NCBI GenBank assembly: GCA_012862575.1
Contig: BLSF01000078.1
Coordinates: 103,750 to 167,749, forward strand
Length of the DNA: 64,000 nt
Source: Parietichytrium sp. I65-24A
Taxonomy: Eukaryota; Sar; Bigyra; Thraustochytrida; Thraustochytriidae
Direction: 5' to 3'
Shown: in pieces, positions 62,641 to 64,000 of the stretch
How positions within the stretch are numbered: the stretch's first letter is position 1
Layout of the letters: each line of letters starts with the position of its first letter
Notes under the pieces: model-generated
What the model saw: the letters and a program-made list of their open reading frames with translations, nothing else
What the model was told of the DNA's origin: nothing
Database searches by the model: none
Translations under genes and position numbers: made by a program

Positions 62641-64000
62641 ACCAACCTCTCTCACGCACGCCCTGTCTCTGCTTGGCTGGCTGACCCTGACCGCTGTTGG
62701 TTAGGGTGTTGACTGCCGCGCGCGCGTTGTCCGAAGTGGCAGTTACAGTCAGTACGCAGCGAGGACACTTGGTTGGTCTCACCGCTCTTTCTTTCCCTTC
62801 CTGAGCACTACCAGGTACTATCTTTTTGAATTTTGGAAGAATTTCAAATTTTAAAATTTAAATTTTGAATGAATTTTTTAACGTTTTTTTTTTAATTTAA
62901 AATCATTTTTTACATTTTTGTGAGACCAAATGTAACCCCAATGTGCAAGACCCAGATGCCAGGTTTTGGGAGGAGCCTCGACAGCTTGCGCGAGCTTGCG
63001 CGGTGAGAGGAGGAGGACTGAGTACTCGATCACTGCACGCGCGGACAGCTTGCGATGGATGCATATCATGTGTCAAGAAGTGGAAACTCTTCAGGACGAG
63101 TAGACCTACCGATATGCGATCATTCCACAATTTACACAATTTACATCAATTTACATCAATTTACACATCCATCGAAACCTCAGACGCGCTCAGTGCGTAA
63201 CTGGTTGTTGCGAGTTACGTATCGTTTACGTGTCTCGACAGTCTCGAGGTGGCACTGGTGGCACCACCGAATCCCCTGAAGAGCAGATCTTTCCCATTGA
63301 CACGTTTGCCCTCTGCAAGAATTTCTGCTGCACCAGCTCCTTGCTTCTCCAAACCCATTTACATGAAAAGTTGGGGATAGGACGAATTTGATAAACAGAC
63401 ATGGCCCGCCAGGTTGCGTCTTTCACTCCTTCACAAGTCCGCGCTCACCTCGTTCGTCCGCCACCTATTTCAGGGTTGGCATCGACGCGTGCCTGCCTGC
63501 CTGCCTGCCTGCTCGCTTCCTTCTTGCGATGAGCATCGGGGACATTCGCCTCTGATTCTCGTTGGTGCAACAGCAAGTTCTATCTATTCAAGTGAAGCGA
63601 AACAAGCTCAGCGTGTCCGCTATTTCTGCCTTTTTGTCGATGTTTGTCATGGCACAATAAACAAACCTGACGCGAGTACTGACTTTGAGTACGGCTCGAT
63701 TTCAGAATTCAGCACTTTGCCGCGGCATAACTTGAGTGCGGAGGGCAAGAGCTGGTGATGGCCGGCCTCTGTCTCCCAGCTGCCTGCTGATCTGTTCTCA
63801 CAGTCAATGTCAATTTGCTCTGACTTGACGTTTTCGCCTTGCGCTTCAGAGTGTGTACTATTTAGCACCAGTAGATACCACGTACTAGTACACCAGATCA
63901 ATCTCGGCACATTCCAAGAATTTCCTTAGCGCGCAGACTTATAAGAGTGGTACGAATCCTTGCCAGTACTCGTGTACCAGGTAGGTAGTTCTGAGTATGC
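62641..64000. other. Terminal stretch, no gene recognised
   Basis: Contains an AT-rich segment (62820-62930), a TTTACATCAA-type tandem (63130-63170), a TGCC tandem (63491-63511) and recurring ACTAGTAC-type strings. Short frames on both strands have no recognisable family. The FEN1 promoter should lie at its left end. Confidence 0.5.

Overview
This is a nuclear fragment from a unicellular eukaryote. It carries a cytosolic-type ribosomal protein L3, Spt6, FEN1, a V-ATPase a subunit, an ARS2/SERRATE-like protein, ENY2/Sus1, an Erv1 oxidase and a DHHC palmitoyltransferase. Genes lie on both strands about 3 kb apart. Most have one exon. Four clear introns pairs or singles were resolved (70-152 nt, donors of the GTAAG/GTGTAAGT type, CAG or AAG acceptors). 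A five-fold C-x4-C-x9-C-x2-H repeat protein of the kind abundant in oomycetes and labyrinthulomycetes, together with sparse short introns, points to a stramenopile, perhaps a thraustochytrid-like protist. That placement is an inference and only moderately secure. A single n at 62433 shows this is a draft assembly.

Layout. 1-10.6 kb: a large intact piggyBac-type transposase ORF with a PD-(D/E)XK (YqaJ-like) nuclease inserted in its catalytic core (993-4466, minus), an ARS2/SERRATE-like gene with one apparent frameshift (5021-6870, plus) and a three-exon ZGRF1-like helicase (10523-7123, minus). 11.4-14.4 kb: Erv1 sulfhydryl oxidase and RPL3 in divergent orientation. 14.4-17.4 kb: a gene-poor stretch. 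17.4-28 kb: a multi-FHA protein with a C-terminal CaaX box, a WW-domain SPIN90/Dip1-like protein, an unknown polytopic membrane protein and an SGNH hydrolase. 29.3-44.1 kb: Spt6 with a Gly/Tyr-rich tail, a DHHC palmitoyltransferase, a predicted N-myristoylated protein, a Tudor-like protein, an ankyrin protein and the zinc-repeat protein. 44.1-50 kb: a 5.9-kb stretch with no recognisable gene but two copies of a short dispersed repeat. 50-62.3 kb: an atypical protein kinase, a cyclic-nucleotide-gated-type K+ channel, V-ATPase subunit a, a Cys-rich type II membrane protein, ENY2/Sus1 (three small exons) and FEN1. 62.3-64 kb: a CT microsatellite, an assembly gap with a duplicated FEN1 start, and no further gene.

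The most interesting items are: (i) the piggyBac transposase whose DDD core is interrupted by SAP-like and YqaJ-like nuclease modules; (ii) a family of about 38-64-bp dispersed repeats (four copies), at least two of which are flanked by perfect 8-9-bp direct repeats that look like target-site duplications; and (iii) several domain combinations not typical of the textbook families (FHA plus CaaX, WW plus SPIN90-like, Spt6 with an hnRNP-like Gly/Tyr tail). Several genes belong to linked nuclear pathways (Spt6, ENY2, ARS2: transcription elongation, SAGA/TREX-2, cap-linked RNA processing; ZGRF1 and FEN1: DNA repair and replication), but nothing in the layout suggests they form a co-regulated cluster.
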